In this document: in pieces, positions 7,877 to 14,498 of the stretch
How positions within the stretch are numbered: position 1 is the first letter of the stretch
Layout of the letters: each line of letters starts with the position of its first letter
Assembly: GCA_964387355.1 (NCBI GenBank)
Contig: CAYLWJ010000182.1
Span: forward strand, 1 to 14,498
Source: Calidifonticultor sp964387355
GTDB taxonomy: Bacteria > Actinomycetota > Humimicrobiia > Humimicrobiales > Humimicrobiaceae
Reading direction: 5' to 3'
DNA length: 14,498 bases
Translations under genes and position numbers: made by a program
The notes under the pieces: model-generated
What the model saw: the letters and a program-made list of their open reading frames with translations, nothing else
Database searches by the model: none
Told to the model about the DNA's origin: nothing

Positions 7877-8048
7877 TGTTTACTTTACATGAAAAGCTAG
7901 AATTTATAATTAAATTAATTTACAATTATATTAATTTATAACAAAAACATTATTTAAATTTTAAAATAAATATTTATAATAAAAAATGTATTAAATATTA
8001 AATATATATTAAAAAAAAGTTAAAAATTTGTTAAATACATTATATATA

Positions 8049-9266
8049 ATGAATTATAAAATAAAAGCCATATTAATTATTTTTTCTTTTTTTATTATAT
8101 TTTTTTCTGCTTGCACTTCTGCTGGCACTTCTACTGGCACTTCTAATTCATTAGAAGCAAAACAAGACTTAGAGCCTAGCAAATCTTCAATAAATGCTGA
8201 ATATTCTGAAAAAAATTCATCTCAAGAAACACAAAACAAAAACAACCAAGTTAAAAATAATTATAACAAATCACCTGTAAATGAGTCATCTAATACTGGC
8301 ATAAAAGAAATAATACATATGGTTAATTATGTTGAAATTGAAGATTTTGATTTGTTGGCAAAACTAGGTATAAACACAGTATTAATTGAATTAGAACCTA
8401 ATGGGGAAGACTGGCAGTTAACCTATGAGGCAGCGATTAAGCATGATCTTAAAATTATTCCAATAATTTGGGACCAAGATGCCGAACAGTCAATTTGGCA
8501 ATGGGATGAAGCAAGAAACAAGTGGCAGTTAGATAGAGAACATTATCCAGAGTCTGTCGGTTCTTTGTTTCTTGGATTCTTAAAAGATAATCCTATGTAT
8601 TTAGAACAGACATTTGCTATATATTCATTTCATGAACCACTCTGGAACCCTGAAAAAACAGGTCCAGAGCGCTTAAAGATTTTTTATCGACAGATAACTG
8701 AAGAGATATTTTACGATAAAAATATCAGAGTTTACGGAGAAGATATCACAATGGGGTGGGAAAAGTCTGATGAGTGTCTTACAGGAGTATTAGACTATGA
8801 ATCACATAATATATATCCCTTTATCGACACTTCAGAAGGGATTTATCGTCCATTCGATGTTGCTAACAATTACTATAGTACACCAACTAACGACCTTGCT
8901 TTAACACTCCAAGCAGAAATTGCTTGTCTTGATGAACGTATTAATAGATATAAATCTTCTCCACCAGCACATACTGGTCGTAGACCTGAACCTATTATTC
9001 TTATCCAGTGTTTCGTAGATAGTGAATATACTGATCTTTGGAACAGGATGCCATCTGCAGAAGAAATGGAAGTTTTTGCAACAACGTTTATTGAAAAACA
9101 TAGTGATCAGATTAAAGGAATAGGTTGGTATCCATATCGCAAAGTTGCTGATAACTATACAGCTTGTCTTTACACAGACCGTTATGATAAATCTAATTCA
9201 GATCGTTTAGAAGCTATACGTAAAATATCCGCTAAATTCTTTAATTACTTTTATAAACATAAATAA
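8049..9266 (+). CDS. Lipoprotein with TIM-barrel glycosidase-like domain
   Basis: About 405 residues. The start was placed at ATG 8049 rather than the upstream TTG (8028) because MNYKIKAILIIFSFFIIFF then forms a normal lipoprotein signal ending in FSAC, with the lipidated cysteine at residue 22; no Shine-Dalgarno site is seen for either. A low-complexity linker (TSAGTSTGTSNS, then Ser/Asn/Lys-rich to about residue 80) leads to a ~310-residue domain. This begins IIHMVNYVEIEDFDLLAKLGINTVLIEL and has alternating strands such as LKIIPIIWDQD, TFAIYSFHEP, RVYGEDITM and IKGIGWYPY, typical of (beta/alpha)8 glycoside hydrolases. The Glu of SFHEP is a candidate acid/base; I cannot name a partner nucleophile or GH family. 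It would act outside the membrane on a glycan. Its Arg codons favour CGT (6 of 15) unlike the ABC genes downstream, which hints at separate ancestry. Confidence 0.7.
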   Translation: MNYKIKAILIIFSFFIIFFSACTSAGTSTGTSNSLEAKQDLEPSKSSINAEYSEKNSSQETQNKNNQVKNNYNKSPVNESSNTGIKEIIHMVNYVEIEDFDLLAKLGINTVLIELEPNGEDWQLTYEAAIKHDLKIIPIIWDQDAEQSIWQWDEARNKWQLDREHYPESVGSLFLGFLKDNPMYLEQTFAIYSFHEPLWNPEKTGPERLKIFYRQITEEIFYDKNIRVYGEDITMGWEKSDECLTGVLDYESHNIYPFIDTSEGIYRPFDVANNYYSTPTNDLALTLQAEIACLDERINRYKSSPPAHTGRRPEPIILIQCFVDSEYTDLWNRMPSAEEMEVFATTFIEKHSDQIKGIGWYPYRKVADNYTACLYTDRYDKSNSDRLEAIRKISAKFFNYFYKHK

Positions 9267-9380
9267 TTTTTAACAAAAATTTAAAAAAAATTTAACAAAT
9301 ATTTATTGTGTTTTAAAAAATTTTAATATACATTTTTGTTACATTAATTTTAAAATTAATCTAAATTAATCTTTAATAAA

Positions 9381-9469
9381 ATATTATAGAAAGCTTTAAT
9401 ATTATAGAAAGTATAGAAAGCTTATAAATTATAAAACCTGTATTAAAAATTTTATAGGTAAATTTATTT
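9381..9469 (+). promoter_or_regulatory. Direct-repeat leader upstream of the ABC ATPase gene
   Basis: The 9-mer TATAGAAAG occurs at 9385-9393, 9403-9411 and 9412-9420, that is on one phase of nine bases, within two copies of ATATTATAGAAAG (9381-9393, 9399-9411). Copies one and three are followed by CTT, forming AAGCTT. The repeats end 49 bases before the ATG and could be an operator, a promoter duplication or slippage debris. A weak Shine-Dalgarno AGG (about 9455) lies about 11 bases before the start. An 18-bp AT-only palindrome sits at 9343-9360. Role is inference only. Confidence 0.35.
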
Positions 9470-10396
9470 ATGAACAAAGAACTTCAAGCAATATTTATCA
9501 AAGACCTTAATAAAAATTATGGTAAAACAGAGGTCTTAAAAAACATAAATCTTAGCATAAATGAAGGTGAGTTTTACTGTATGATGGGGCCAAACGGCTC
9601 AGGAAAAACCACACTTGCAGCTATACTTGCATCCATAAAAAAACAATCTAGTGGATTAGTTAAAATATATGATAATACTCCAGAAAAAAGCCGTGCCCTT
9701 ATAGGTTATATGCCGCAGGAAAACTTCATATCAGCATATCTTACTGGCAGAGAAAACTTGGCTTATTTTGCAGGACTTATGGGTTTTAAAGGAAATGACC
9801 TAAAAATTATTGTTTCTGAACTGCTTAAAAAAGTTGGCCTTGAGAAAGATGCAGATAAGCTTGTTTCAAAATATTCAGGCGGCATGAAAAAAAGGCTTGA
9901 GCTTGCAACAATACTATTTAATGGCATAAAAGTATTAATATTAGACGAGCCAACAACAGGCCTTGATCCTTCAGCAAGAAGAGATTTTTTTAACCTTATA
10001 AAAGATAATGCTAAAAATGATACTACAATTTTTTTAATAACCCATATTGGTACTGATGCAGAATTAGCTGATAGAATTGGTCTAATTAATAAAGGGGAAA
10101 TAATTGCTGAGGGAACTCCAGAAGAACTTAAAAGAAAGTATAATTTAAAAAATGTCTTAACAATTGAAACTGTTTATAAGGACAAAAAAATAAAGGATAT
10201 ACTTAGTAGCATAGCTAATTCAGGTGATGTTTTTGAGACAGACCTTGGATATAAAATGTATTCAGATGATATTACAAAAGACATACCTTTTATAATTAAA
10301 AAACTTGAACAAGAAGGATTTTCAGTAAATAGGCTTGAAAGCACCACTTCAACACTTGATGATGTATTTTATAAAATTACTGGTCGCTTAATTTAA
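9470..10396 (+). CDS. ABC exporter ATP-binding protein, DrrA-type
   Basis: A 308-residue ATPase with all ABC motifs intact: Walker A GPNGSGKTT (40-48), Q-loop MPQ with Gln83, signature YSGGMKKR (135-142), Walker B VLILDEP (155-161) followed by TTGLDP, and H-loop ITHIG with His192. A C-terminal extension (about 225-308, from KYNLKNVLTIE to TLDDVFYKITGR) is the DUF4162-like tail of the DrrA/CcmA group used with ABC-2 permeases. It should act as a dimer at the inner face of the membrane with the permease encoded at 10568-11341. The two genes are separated by 171 bases, unusually far for partners, and that spacer holds possible promoters. The substrate cannot be read from the sequence; relatives export drugs, antibiotics, lipids or polysaccharides. 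Confidence 0.93.
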   Translation: MNKELQAIFIKDLNKNYGKTEVLKNINLSINEGEFYCMMGPNGSGKTTLAAILASIKKQSSGLVKIYDNTPEKSRALIGYMPQENFISAYLTGRENLAYFAGLMGFKGNDLKIIVSELLKKVGLEKDADKLVSKYSGGMKKRLELATILFNGIKVLILDEPTTGLDPSARRDFFNLIKDNAKNDTTIFLITHIGTDAELADRIGLINKGEIIAEGTPEELKRKYNLKNVLTIETVYKDKKIKDILSSIANSGDVFETDLGYKMYSDDITKDIPFIIKKLEQEGFSVNRLESTTSTLDDVFYKITGRLI

Positions 10397-10427
10397 TAAA
10401 AGATTAATAACTAATTAACAACTAATA

Positions 10428-10457
10428 TTGACAATAAAATGATAATTTAATTAATAA
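10428..10457 (+). promoter_or_regulatory. Candidate sigma-70 promoter in the ATPase-permease spacer
   Basis: A perfect -35 hexamer TTGACA (10428-10433) is followed after 17-18 bases by TTAATA/TAATAA (10451-10457), a weak -10. A second candidate -10, TATAAT, lies at 10535-10540, just before the duplicated ribosome binding site, but has no convincing -35. Either could let the permease be transcribed apart from the ATPase. Matches in such AT-rich DNA occur easily by chance. Confidence 0.3.
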
Positions 10458-10543
10458 CTTAATAGATAATAAATAAAAATTAATGAGTTGTAGTAATGTT
10501 AATGTTATTAATCTTAATTATTACTTTTAGTTAATATAATTTA

Positions 10544-10567
10544 TAAGGGCAAATTTAAGGGCAAATT
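10544..10567 (+). repeat. 12-bp perfect tandem duplication of the permease ribosome binding site
   Basis: TAAGGGCAAATT is present twice head to tail (10544-10555 and 10556-10567), directly before the ATG at 10568. The second copy places AAGGG six bases before the start, a normal spacing; the first copy gives an identical site 12 bases further upstream that has no start codon of its own. Confidence 0.85.
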
Positions 10568-11341
10568 ATGAGACAGATAAGCGCAGTTTTTATTAAAACT
10601 ATAAAAGAACTTTACAGGAATAAAGTTACAGTATTCTGGACAGTCGTATGGCCAATAATATTTCTGTTCTTAGGCATTTTTCTATTTTACAAAGCAGACC
10701 CCTTATCAAAAGATCCATACTTCAGGGGAGGAATTACCATATCGATGATAGTATTTTCACTAATGCTTTCAGGTTTTAGCACACTGCCGGGAATAATTAC
10801 ACAGGATAGAATTAATGGATTATTTTTAAAATTACGTTCAATGCCTGTAAAACAATGGAGAGATATTTTAGGCAGAATATTTGGACTTCTTTTTTATGTA
10901 ATAATATCTGCAATATTAATATGTATTGTTGGTATAGTCCTTGGTGCCAGATTTCATTTAACAGTTACTAGCTTTTTTGTATCTCTAGCATTTTTAATTC
11001 TTGCAGCAATCAGTGCTGCTGGTTGTGGCATAATAATAGGGACTTTTGTAAAAAACATAAATGGTGCAGTAATAACAGGTGTTGGAATTTCTGTTGTCTC
11101 AATGTCTCTTACAGGAGTAACCTTTCCTTATATCTTTTTGCCTAAAATATTACAAACATTCTCAAGATATTATCCTTTTTCATCTTCAAATGCAATCATA
11201 TCCTATATGTTATCATTGCCTGAATTTGTAGGTTATAATCCTATAAGCACATTACAAATAATTTTTACTGTTACTGTATCTATTTTAATCTTTATAGTAA
11301 GTCTTATATTATATTCAAAATTCTGCTGGCAGACAGATTAA
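10568..11341 (+). CDS. ABC-2 type permease, DrrB-like
   Basis: A 257-residue integral membrane protein with about six hydrophobic segments: roughly 24-43 (WTVVWPIIFLFLGIFLFY), 57-78 (ISMIVFSLMLSGFSTLPG), 105-130, 137-158, 166-190 and 230-252. The N-terminal cytosolic stretch FIKTIKELYRNKVTVFW and the loop between the second and third segments, NGLFLKLRSMPVKQWRDILGR, are typical of ABC-2 permeases, where they contact the ATPase. Length matches the DrrB/NodJ size. It is the expected partner of the ATPase at 9470-10396. The start is fixed by AAGGG six bases upstream. The gene ends 10 bases before the remnant of an oppositely oriented radical SAM gene, and no clear hairpin terminator is seen between them. 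Substrate is unknown. Confidence 0.88.
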   Translation: MRQISAVFIKTIKELYRNKVTVFWTVVWPIIFLFLGIFLFYKADPLSKDPYFRGGITISMIVFSLMLSGFSTLPGIITQDRINGLFLKLRSMPVKQWRDILGRIFGLLFYVIISAILICIVGIVLGARFHLTVTSFFVSLAFLILAAISAAGCGIIIGTFVKNINGAVITGVGISVVSMSLTGVTFPYIFLPKILQTFSRYYPFSSSNAIISYMLSLPEFVGYNPISTLQIIFTVTVSILIFIVSLILYSKFCWQTD

Positions 11342-11351
11342 TAAAGATAAT

Positions 11352-11800
11352 TTAATTGCCGAGTGAAATCACTGCACAGAAGCCAGGTATATAGTTACAA
11401 TAATTATCAATATGTATATGGCAATCTCTAGTAAACTCATTTATGCAGTTCTGATTAAAGAAAAACCCAAGAAAATTTCTTGATAAACAAATAAGTTGTT
11501 GTAAAATATCTGACTTCCAATTTTTACCACTCTTTGTATTCTTTCCAAAGGTATATATTCAATATTAAAAGGATTGACACTTACAGGAATAGCAGATATA
11601 CCTGCATGTTTGAGCTTAATTAATTTGTCTTTTGTTATTTCATCATTTTTGCCCAAGAGCAATTAGTTTCTAAAAATGGCTGTGGAATTTTGAACTTAAC
11701 TTCTAATTTTATTAGTTATACAATATCTGCAGGAGACATTACATTTGTAACTTAAGATTAATCCTACTGAAGTTGGTGGCTTAACTCTTAATATGTTCAT
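11352..11800 (-). pseudogene. Decayed radical SAM enzyme gene
   Basis: Four pieces of one protein can be read on the minus strand in changing frames. From an ATG at 11800, 34 codons encode an N terminus with SYKCNVSCRYCIT, a CxxxCxxC cluster motif like that of radical SAM enzymes (Cys codons at 11741-11743, 11729-11731, 11720-11722), ending at a TAA (11696-11698). In another frame, before 11650, is KIPQPFLETNCSWAK. After a one-base shift in an A run (near 11646-11650) the frame continues NDEITKDKLIKLKHAGISAI, then PVSVNPFN and EYIPLERIQ, to a stop at 11441. A third frame (to 11352) gives CHIHIDNYCNYIPGFCAVI. These resemble, in order, the cluster loop, a core strand, the substrate-side segment and the Cys-containing end of one radical SAM family. 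Spacing between motifs is far too short, so there are internal deletions as well as frameshifts. It cannot be functional. Confidence 0.8.
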
Positions 11801-11997
11801 TAAAAAGAATAATACACTAAAAAAATTAAATTAATAAATTTTTAAAATTATTATTAATAAATTTGTACTATCTAAAAGATCTGTTTATAGTTATAAACTT
11901 TTCAGCATTCTTAATAACTATTTTAAAAATGTTTCTAGTCTTTAATCACACTATTTCAATGTTTATCTATAATAATAAATAATAAACCTTAAATTCT
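11801..11997. other. AT-rich spacer with no gene seen
   Basis: This stretch lies between the radical SAM remnant and the 3' end of tRNA-Gln. It is low-complexity AT-rich DNA with no frame of interest, no hairpin with a T run and no recognisable further part of the decayed gene. No integrase or attachment-site duplication of the tRNA end was found. Confidence 0.5.
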
Positions 11998-12071
11998 TGG
12001 CTGGGGAGGCAGGATTCGAACCTACGATCACGGGACCAAAACCCGTTGCCTTACCGCTTGGCCACTCCCCA
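11998..12071 (-). tRNA. tRNA-Gln (anticodon TTG)
   Basis: The minus strand folds as a complete cloverleaf. The acceptor is TGGGGAG with CTCCCCA, the D arm GCC-AAGCGGTAA-GGC, the anticodon stem ACGGG/CCCGT with loop TTTTGGT (anticodon TTG, reading CAA/CAG), and the variable loop GATC. The T arm is GTAGG-TTCGAAT-CCTGC, followed by discriminator G. The mature part is 71 bases (12001-12071), and CCA is encoded at 11998-12000. The U-A first acceptor pair and G discriminator agree with bacterial tRNA-Gln. It lies on the same strand as the lipoprotein and ispE genes, 145 bases downstream of the former. Confidence 0.97.
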
Positions 12072-12104
12072 AAAATATCAAATAAATAGAATTATTAATG
12101 CTAA

Positions 12105-12133
12105 ACTCTAAATAGTTCCTCTTAAGCAGTCAA
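12105..12133 (-). promoter_or_regulatory. Candidate promoter of tRNA-Gln
   Basis: On the minus strand, -35 TTGACT (12133-12128) is followed after exactly 17 bases by -10 TAGAGT (12110-12105). Transcription would begin near 12098, about 27 bases before the tRNA 5' end at 12071. Position and spacing are sensible, but the -10 departs from consensus. Confidence 0.4.
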
Positions 12134-12192
12134 AATTATATAAAAAAATTATTCAAATTAACAGAGTTTTATTTTATTAACCACTCTAATAA

Positions 12193-12226
12193 CAGAGACC
12201 TATCTTAATCAGAGACCTATCTTAAT
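12193..12226. repeat. 17-bp perfect tandem duplication over a stop codon region
   Basis: CAGAGACCTATCTTAAT occurs twice head to tail (12193-12209 and 12210-12226). The copy at 12210-12226 contains the last codons and the TAG stop (12217-12219) of the lipoprotein gene, so the second copy repeats the end of the gene just past its own stop. The protein end is therefore unchanged by the duplication. Confidence 0.85.
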
Positions 12227-13521
12227 TCTAGCATATCAAGACCACCATAGTATGCCTTATTTAAGCTATTATAAAATGATTCATGTGCAAACCCATACCA
12301 TAGAAACATTCTATCCTTATAAAAAAATGTACTTAAAATTAACCCAAATTCACCTTTATTAGGATCTGTAAAGTAATAAATTATCTCCGCATATGTACTT
12401 CCATTTTTTAATTTTTTTTCAGTAAAAACAGGCTCACCTTTTTGTTTCATATCGCCCCTACTATTTTCTGCAATATCGGTAATAAATTTTTCAAACTCTT
12501 TTTCATTTGTTGGATAAAAACCTTTATTTAAAACAAACATTACTGTTCTTAAAGCAGCGTCAGGGTTTGGAGGGTTAAATGTTACATTCATACCTGTGTT
12601 ATTATCAATAAGATCATAGTTCCAACCATCAGGATAACCAATCATAAAACCATACTTATCTTTTGCCTCTGTAAAATAATTATTGTCATTAAAAGACACT
12701 TCACCTGCTATTTGTTGCTCTTTTATTATCTCAAATGGAAAACTTCCAAATAGCTTATCATTTAAATAAATTTCTACATTATATTTCCCCACTGGAAGCT
12801 TTTCGCCTTCAGCAGCATAGAGAGTAAAATTAATCCATGTAGGTGAATAATACGAATCTTTTATATTATATGGTGTTTCTAATAATACTTTACCTGAACT
12901 GTCTAAAAATTTTGCTTTTACAACATCACCAGAGACGAAATAATCAAGCTGAACACAAGCATTTATGACATCTGAAGGTTCAAATTTATCAGCAGGGCTT
13001 ATTGGCTCTGCTGCTTCATTTACTTCTTTTGAAAGCTGAACTTTTAAAATTTCAGCTTTTTGTTGGTTTACAACAAACTTTGCAGAAGACTTTAGCTCCC
13101 CATTATGGTAAAATTCCACTTCATAATTTCCAGGCAAAACTAAAATATCAGCATCTGGCTTTTTAGTAAGTGAAGAGGAAATCCAGGTAGAAATTAATCC
13201 TTTTTGACCCGCAAGATATTTATCACTAATCTCATATAATATAGAATCATTTGCCACATCTTTCCATACAAATCTATAATTATCATCTCCTCTAACATTT
13301 TCAAATTTTAAAGTAACAAATATCTCTTTAACATTAAAATCAAACTCGTTTTTTTCAATAATAGGCTCTTTGGTTTCAGGATTAATTTTCTCACATACTA
13401 TAAGCTTTCCAAAGACTGGCTGTTTTGCACAAGAAGTAAACCCAAATAAAATTGAAGCTAAAATAAACACCGCAGCTAAAACTACCAAAAATCTTTTAAT
13501 TATTTTTTCATTTTTAATCAT
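12217..13521 (-). CDS. Lipoprotein with C-terminal PsbP/DUF1795-like domain
   Basis: A 434-residue exported lipoprotein. The signal peptide has a basic start (MIKNEKIIKR), a hydrophobic core (11-27) and lipobox FTSC with Cys31. Two similar beta-rich blocks follow, about 33-155 and 178-265. Each contains a VKAKFLD- or FVWKDV-like strand, an S-S/P-TWI stretch, a G-Y-VE-Y/I-NG/D motif (LPGNYEVEFYHNGELKSS and LPVGKYNVEIYLNDKLFGS) and a closing strand, so they look like an internal repeat of an Ig-like sandwich. Residues about 285-434 (YGFMIGYPDGWNYDL onward) resemble PsbP/DUF1795 lipoprotein domains. The ATG has AAAGGA about seven bases upstream. The gene lies between ispE and tRNA-Gln on the same strand. 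A role at the cell surface in binding is likely; the ligand is unknown. Confidence 0.8.
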   Translation of the reverse strand: MIKNEKIIKRFLVVLAAVFILASILFGFTSCAKQPVFGKLIVCEKINPETKEPIIEKNEFDFNVKEIFVTLKFENVRGDDNYRFVWKDVANDSILYEISDKYLAGQKGLISTWISSSLTKKPDADILVLPGNYEVEFYHNGELKSSAKFVVNQQKAEILKVQLSKEVNEAAEPISPADKFEPSDVINACVQLDYFVSGDVVKAKFLDSSGKVLLETPYNIKDSYYSPTWINFTLYAAEGEKLPVGKYNVEIYLNDKLFGSFPFEIIKEQQIAGEVSFNDNNYFTEAKDKYGFMIGYPDGWNYDLIDNNTGMNVTFNPPNPDAALRTVMFVLNKGFYPTNEKEFEKFITDIAENSRGDMKQKGEPVFTEKKLKNGSTYAEIIYYFTDPNKGEFGLILSTFFYKDRMFLWYGFAHESFYNSLNKAYYGGLDMLELR

Positions 13522-13556
13522 TTTTAAATCCTTTATTCATTTTTAAATTCCTTTAC
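13514..13556 (-). repeat. 19-bp near-perfect duplication of a ribosome binding site and start codon
   Basis: CATTTTTAAATCCTTTA (13519-13535) recurs at 13538-13555 with one extra T. Read on the minus strand, each copy is an AAAGGA site followed by ATG. The proximal copy is the lipoprotein start at 13521. The distal ATG (13540) opens an 8-codon frame, MNKGFKND, ending in TAA at 13514-13516, which overlaps the lipoprotein start by eight bases. This could reduce or couple translation, or be a neutral duplication. Confidence 0.6.
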
Positions 13557-13638
13557 TTTTTTCTTTTTTGTTTTTTTATTCTTTTATATTATTTTAATTC
13601 TTTTTACTATTGTGTCCTTGATATTAATGTTATTCTTA

Positions 13639-13672
13639 GTGTTCTTGTTTTTCTAGGTGTTCTTGTTTTTCT
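13639..13672. repeat. 16-bp direct repeat, period 18
   Basis: GTGTTCTTGTTTTTCT occurs at 13639-13654 and again, identical, at 13657-13672, separated by AG. It lies in the T-rich spacer between ispE and the lipoprotein gene. On the minus strand this is an A-rich repeat in the leader of the lipoprotein gene. No hairpin is formed. It may be replication slippage or a doubled binding site. Confidence 0.75.
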
Positions 13673-13722
13673 TAGTATCCGTGGTCTAATATCTTAAAGA
13701 CACCAAATTATTTTTTCACAAT

Positions 13723-14498
13723 TTATTTTTTTAATACTTCCTGACACTGATTTGTAGTGTAAGCCAAGAAAACCTTATTTGATATTTTTCCTAGTCCGTT
13801 AAAGACTCTTTTCGCAGTTATTAGGTCTTCACAAATTGCAAAAATTGCTGGGCCACTACCAGTCATCTGTGCAGCACTTGCTCCAAGACTTAAAGCTTTC
13901 GCAATTAAAACCCGCACCATATTATCTTCAGTTGCAACTACATCTTCAAGGTCGTTAAAAATATTAGAAAAGAAGTCTTTAAATCGTCTTTTTAAAAAGC
14001 TTGTTAATAAAGCTTCATGTTTTGATTTATTAATTGACTTATTGCCTAAAGATTCCTGCCCAAAAACTATGCCTTTTCCAACAGTATCAAATCTTTCATA
14101 AACGTGACCAGAAGAAAATTTTTTCCCATTTACTGCGATTACAACCCAGTAAAAAGGCATATCTGGAAGTTTTGTAATTTTTTCGCCTTTTCCTTCAACC
14201 AATGCCGCACCACCTGAAATACAAAATGGCACATCAGAGCCAACTTCATTTCCCATTATTTCTAACTCGTCTATACTAAGCGCCAAGTTAAATAACTTAT
14301 TTAATGCAATTAATGTTGCCGCCGCATTGCTGCTGCCACCTGCAAGACCAGAACTTACTGGAATAGATTTTGTTATTTTAATATTTACTTTAAATTTTTT
14401 ATCTAGGTCAAACTTTTTTAATACTAATAGCGCAGCTTTGTGAACTAAATTTTTTTCATTTAAAGGGATTTCATCATTACTGCAAATATTTTTACAAG
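13723..14498 (-). CDS. ispE: 4-diphosphocytidyl-2-C-methyl-D-erythritol kinase (5' end outside window)
   Basis: IspE phosphorylates the 2-hydroxyl of CDP-methylerythritol with ATP in the cytosolic MEP pathway to isoprenoid precursors. The frame is open from the right edge of the window (first full codon at 14496) to TAA at 13723, giving about 257 residues; perhaps 30-40 N-terminal residues are missing. An internal TTG near 14286 is not the start, because the GHMP-kinase ATP loop PVSSGLAGGSSNAAA is encoded upstream of it, at about 14305-14360. Further IspE/GHMP motifs are GSDVPFCISGGAALVEGKGE (substrate-side Asp, and the Gly-rich turn) and MTGSGPAIFAI (GHMP C-terminal loop). Catalytic parts that can be seen are intact. 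It is upstream of the PsbP-like lipoprotein gene, separated by 201 bases with repeats, so cotranscription is uncertain. Confidence 0.95.
   Translation of the reverse strand, partial: CKNICSNDEIPLNEKNLVHKAALLVLKKFDLDKKFKVNIKITKSIPVSSGLAGGSSNAAATLIALNKLFNLALSIDELEIMGNEVGSDVPFCISGGAALVEGKGEKITKLPDMPFYWVVIAVNGKKFSSGHVYERFDTVGKGIVFGQESLGNKSINKSKHEALLTSFLKRRFKDFFSNIFNDLEDVVATEDNMVRVLIAKALSLGASAAQMTGSGPAIFAICEDLITAKRVFNGLGKISNKVFLAYTTNQCQEVLKK

Noticed and set aside
8028..8048. Upstream TTG start for the glycosidase-like lipoprotein.
   Set aside because: It adds seven residues before a normal signal peptide and has no Shine-Dalgarno site. The ATG at 8049 gives a standard lipoprotein N terminus.
7877..8048. 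Promoters in the divergent spacer between the PHP-like gene and the lipoprotein gene.
   Set aside because: Several TATAAT-like strings are present on both strands, but none has a -35 at a proper distance, and the DNA is almost purely A and T, so no specific call is justified.
8115..8150. 12-bp repeats (ACTTCTGCTGGC / ACTTCTACTGGC) near the lipoprotein start.
   Set aside because: They encode the Thr/Ser/Gly linker after the lipid-anchored cysteine, a common low-complexity region, and need no further explanation.
11441..11662. A 73-residue minus-strand frame starting at TTG that could be called a small gene.
   Set aside because: It is the middle fragment of the radical SAM remnant. Matching sequence continues on both sides in other frames, and there is no ribosome binding site at its start.
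11998..12071. tRNA-Gln as an attachment site for an integrated element.
   Set aside because: No integrase gene and no repeated copy of the tRNA 3' end were seen in the window.
1..14498. CRISPR arrays, insertion sequences and replication origins.
   Set aside because: No regularly spaced repeats with unique spacers, no transposase frame with terminal inverted repeats and no DnaA-box cluster were found.

Overview
This window is AT-rich (roughly 70% A+T), with short AT-only spacers. Many starts are led by AAGGAG-like ribosome binding sites, and a few use TTG. There are three predicted lipoproteins, an MEP-pathway isoprenoid gene (ispE), a tRNA-Gln with encoded CCA and a DrrAB-type ABC transporter. 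This fits an anaerobic, AT-rich bacterium, perhaps a Firmicutes-like or deep-branching uncultured actinobacterial lineage. No rRNA or strong taxonomic marker is present, so the assignment is weak.

Region 1 (1-193, minus): the 5' part of a lipoprotein gene, probably DUF3887-like. Region 2 (320-7876, minus): a unidirectional block of eight genes. In transcription order these are a PHP-like putative metal hydrolase, an amphi-Trp small protein, a PhoU-APH kinase fusion, a RimK-like ATP-grasp enzyme, an HprK-related kinase, a CofD/YvcK-like protein and two more amphi-Trp small proteins. A strong hairpin terminator follows. The set matches what I recall as the 'GAK system' (ATP-grasp, amphi-Trp, HprK-related kinase, CofD-like), a computationally defined cluster whose product is not known to me. 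It is the most interesting system here. Four phosphate-handling enzyme types sit with three tiny beta-rich proteins, and the PHP-like and PhoU-APH genes look like further members.

Region 3 (8049-11341, plus): a lipoprotein with a TIM-barrel, glycosidase-like body, then an ABC exporter ATPase and its permease, each gene separated by 170-200 bases of AT-rich DNA. Region 4 (11352-11800, minus): a decayed radical SAM gene that keeps the CxxxCxxC cluster motif and several later motifs but is broken by frameshifts, a stop and apparent internal deletions. Region 5 (11998-14498, minus): tRNA-Gln(TTG), a PsbP/DUF1795-like lipoprotein and ispE, which runs off the window.

A recurring oddity is a set of short tandem duplications (periods 12, 17, 18 and 19 bases) at gene boundaries in the right half. 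Two duplicate a ribosome binding site and one duplicates a stop codon region.
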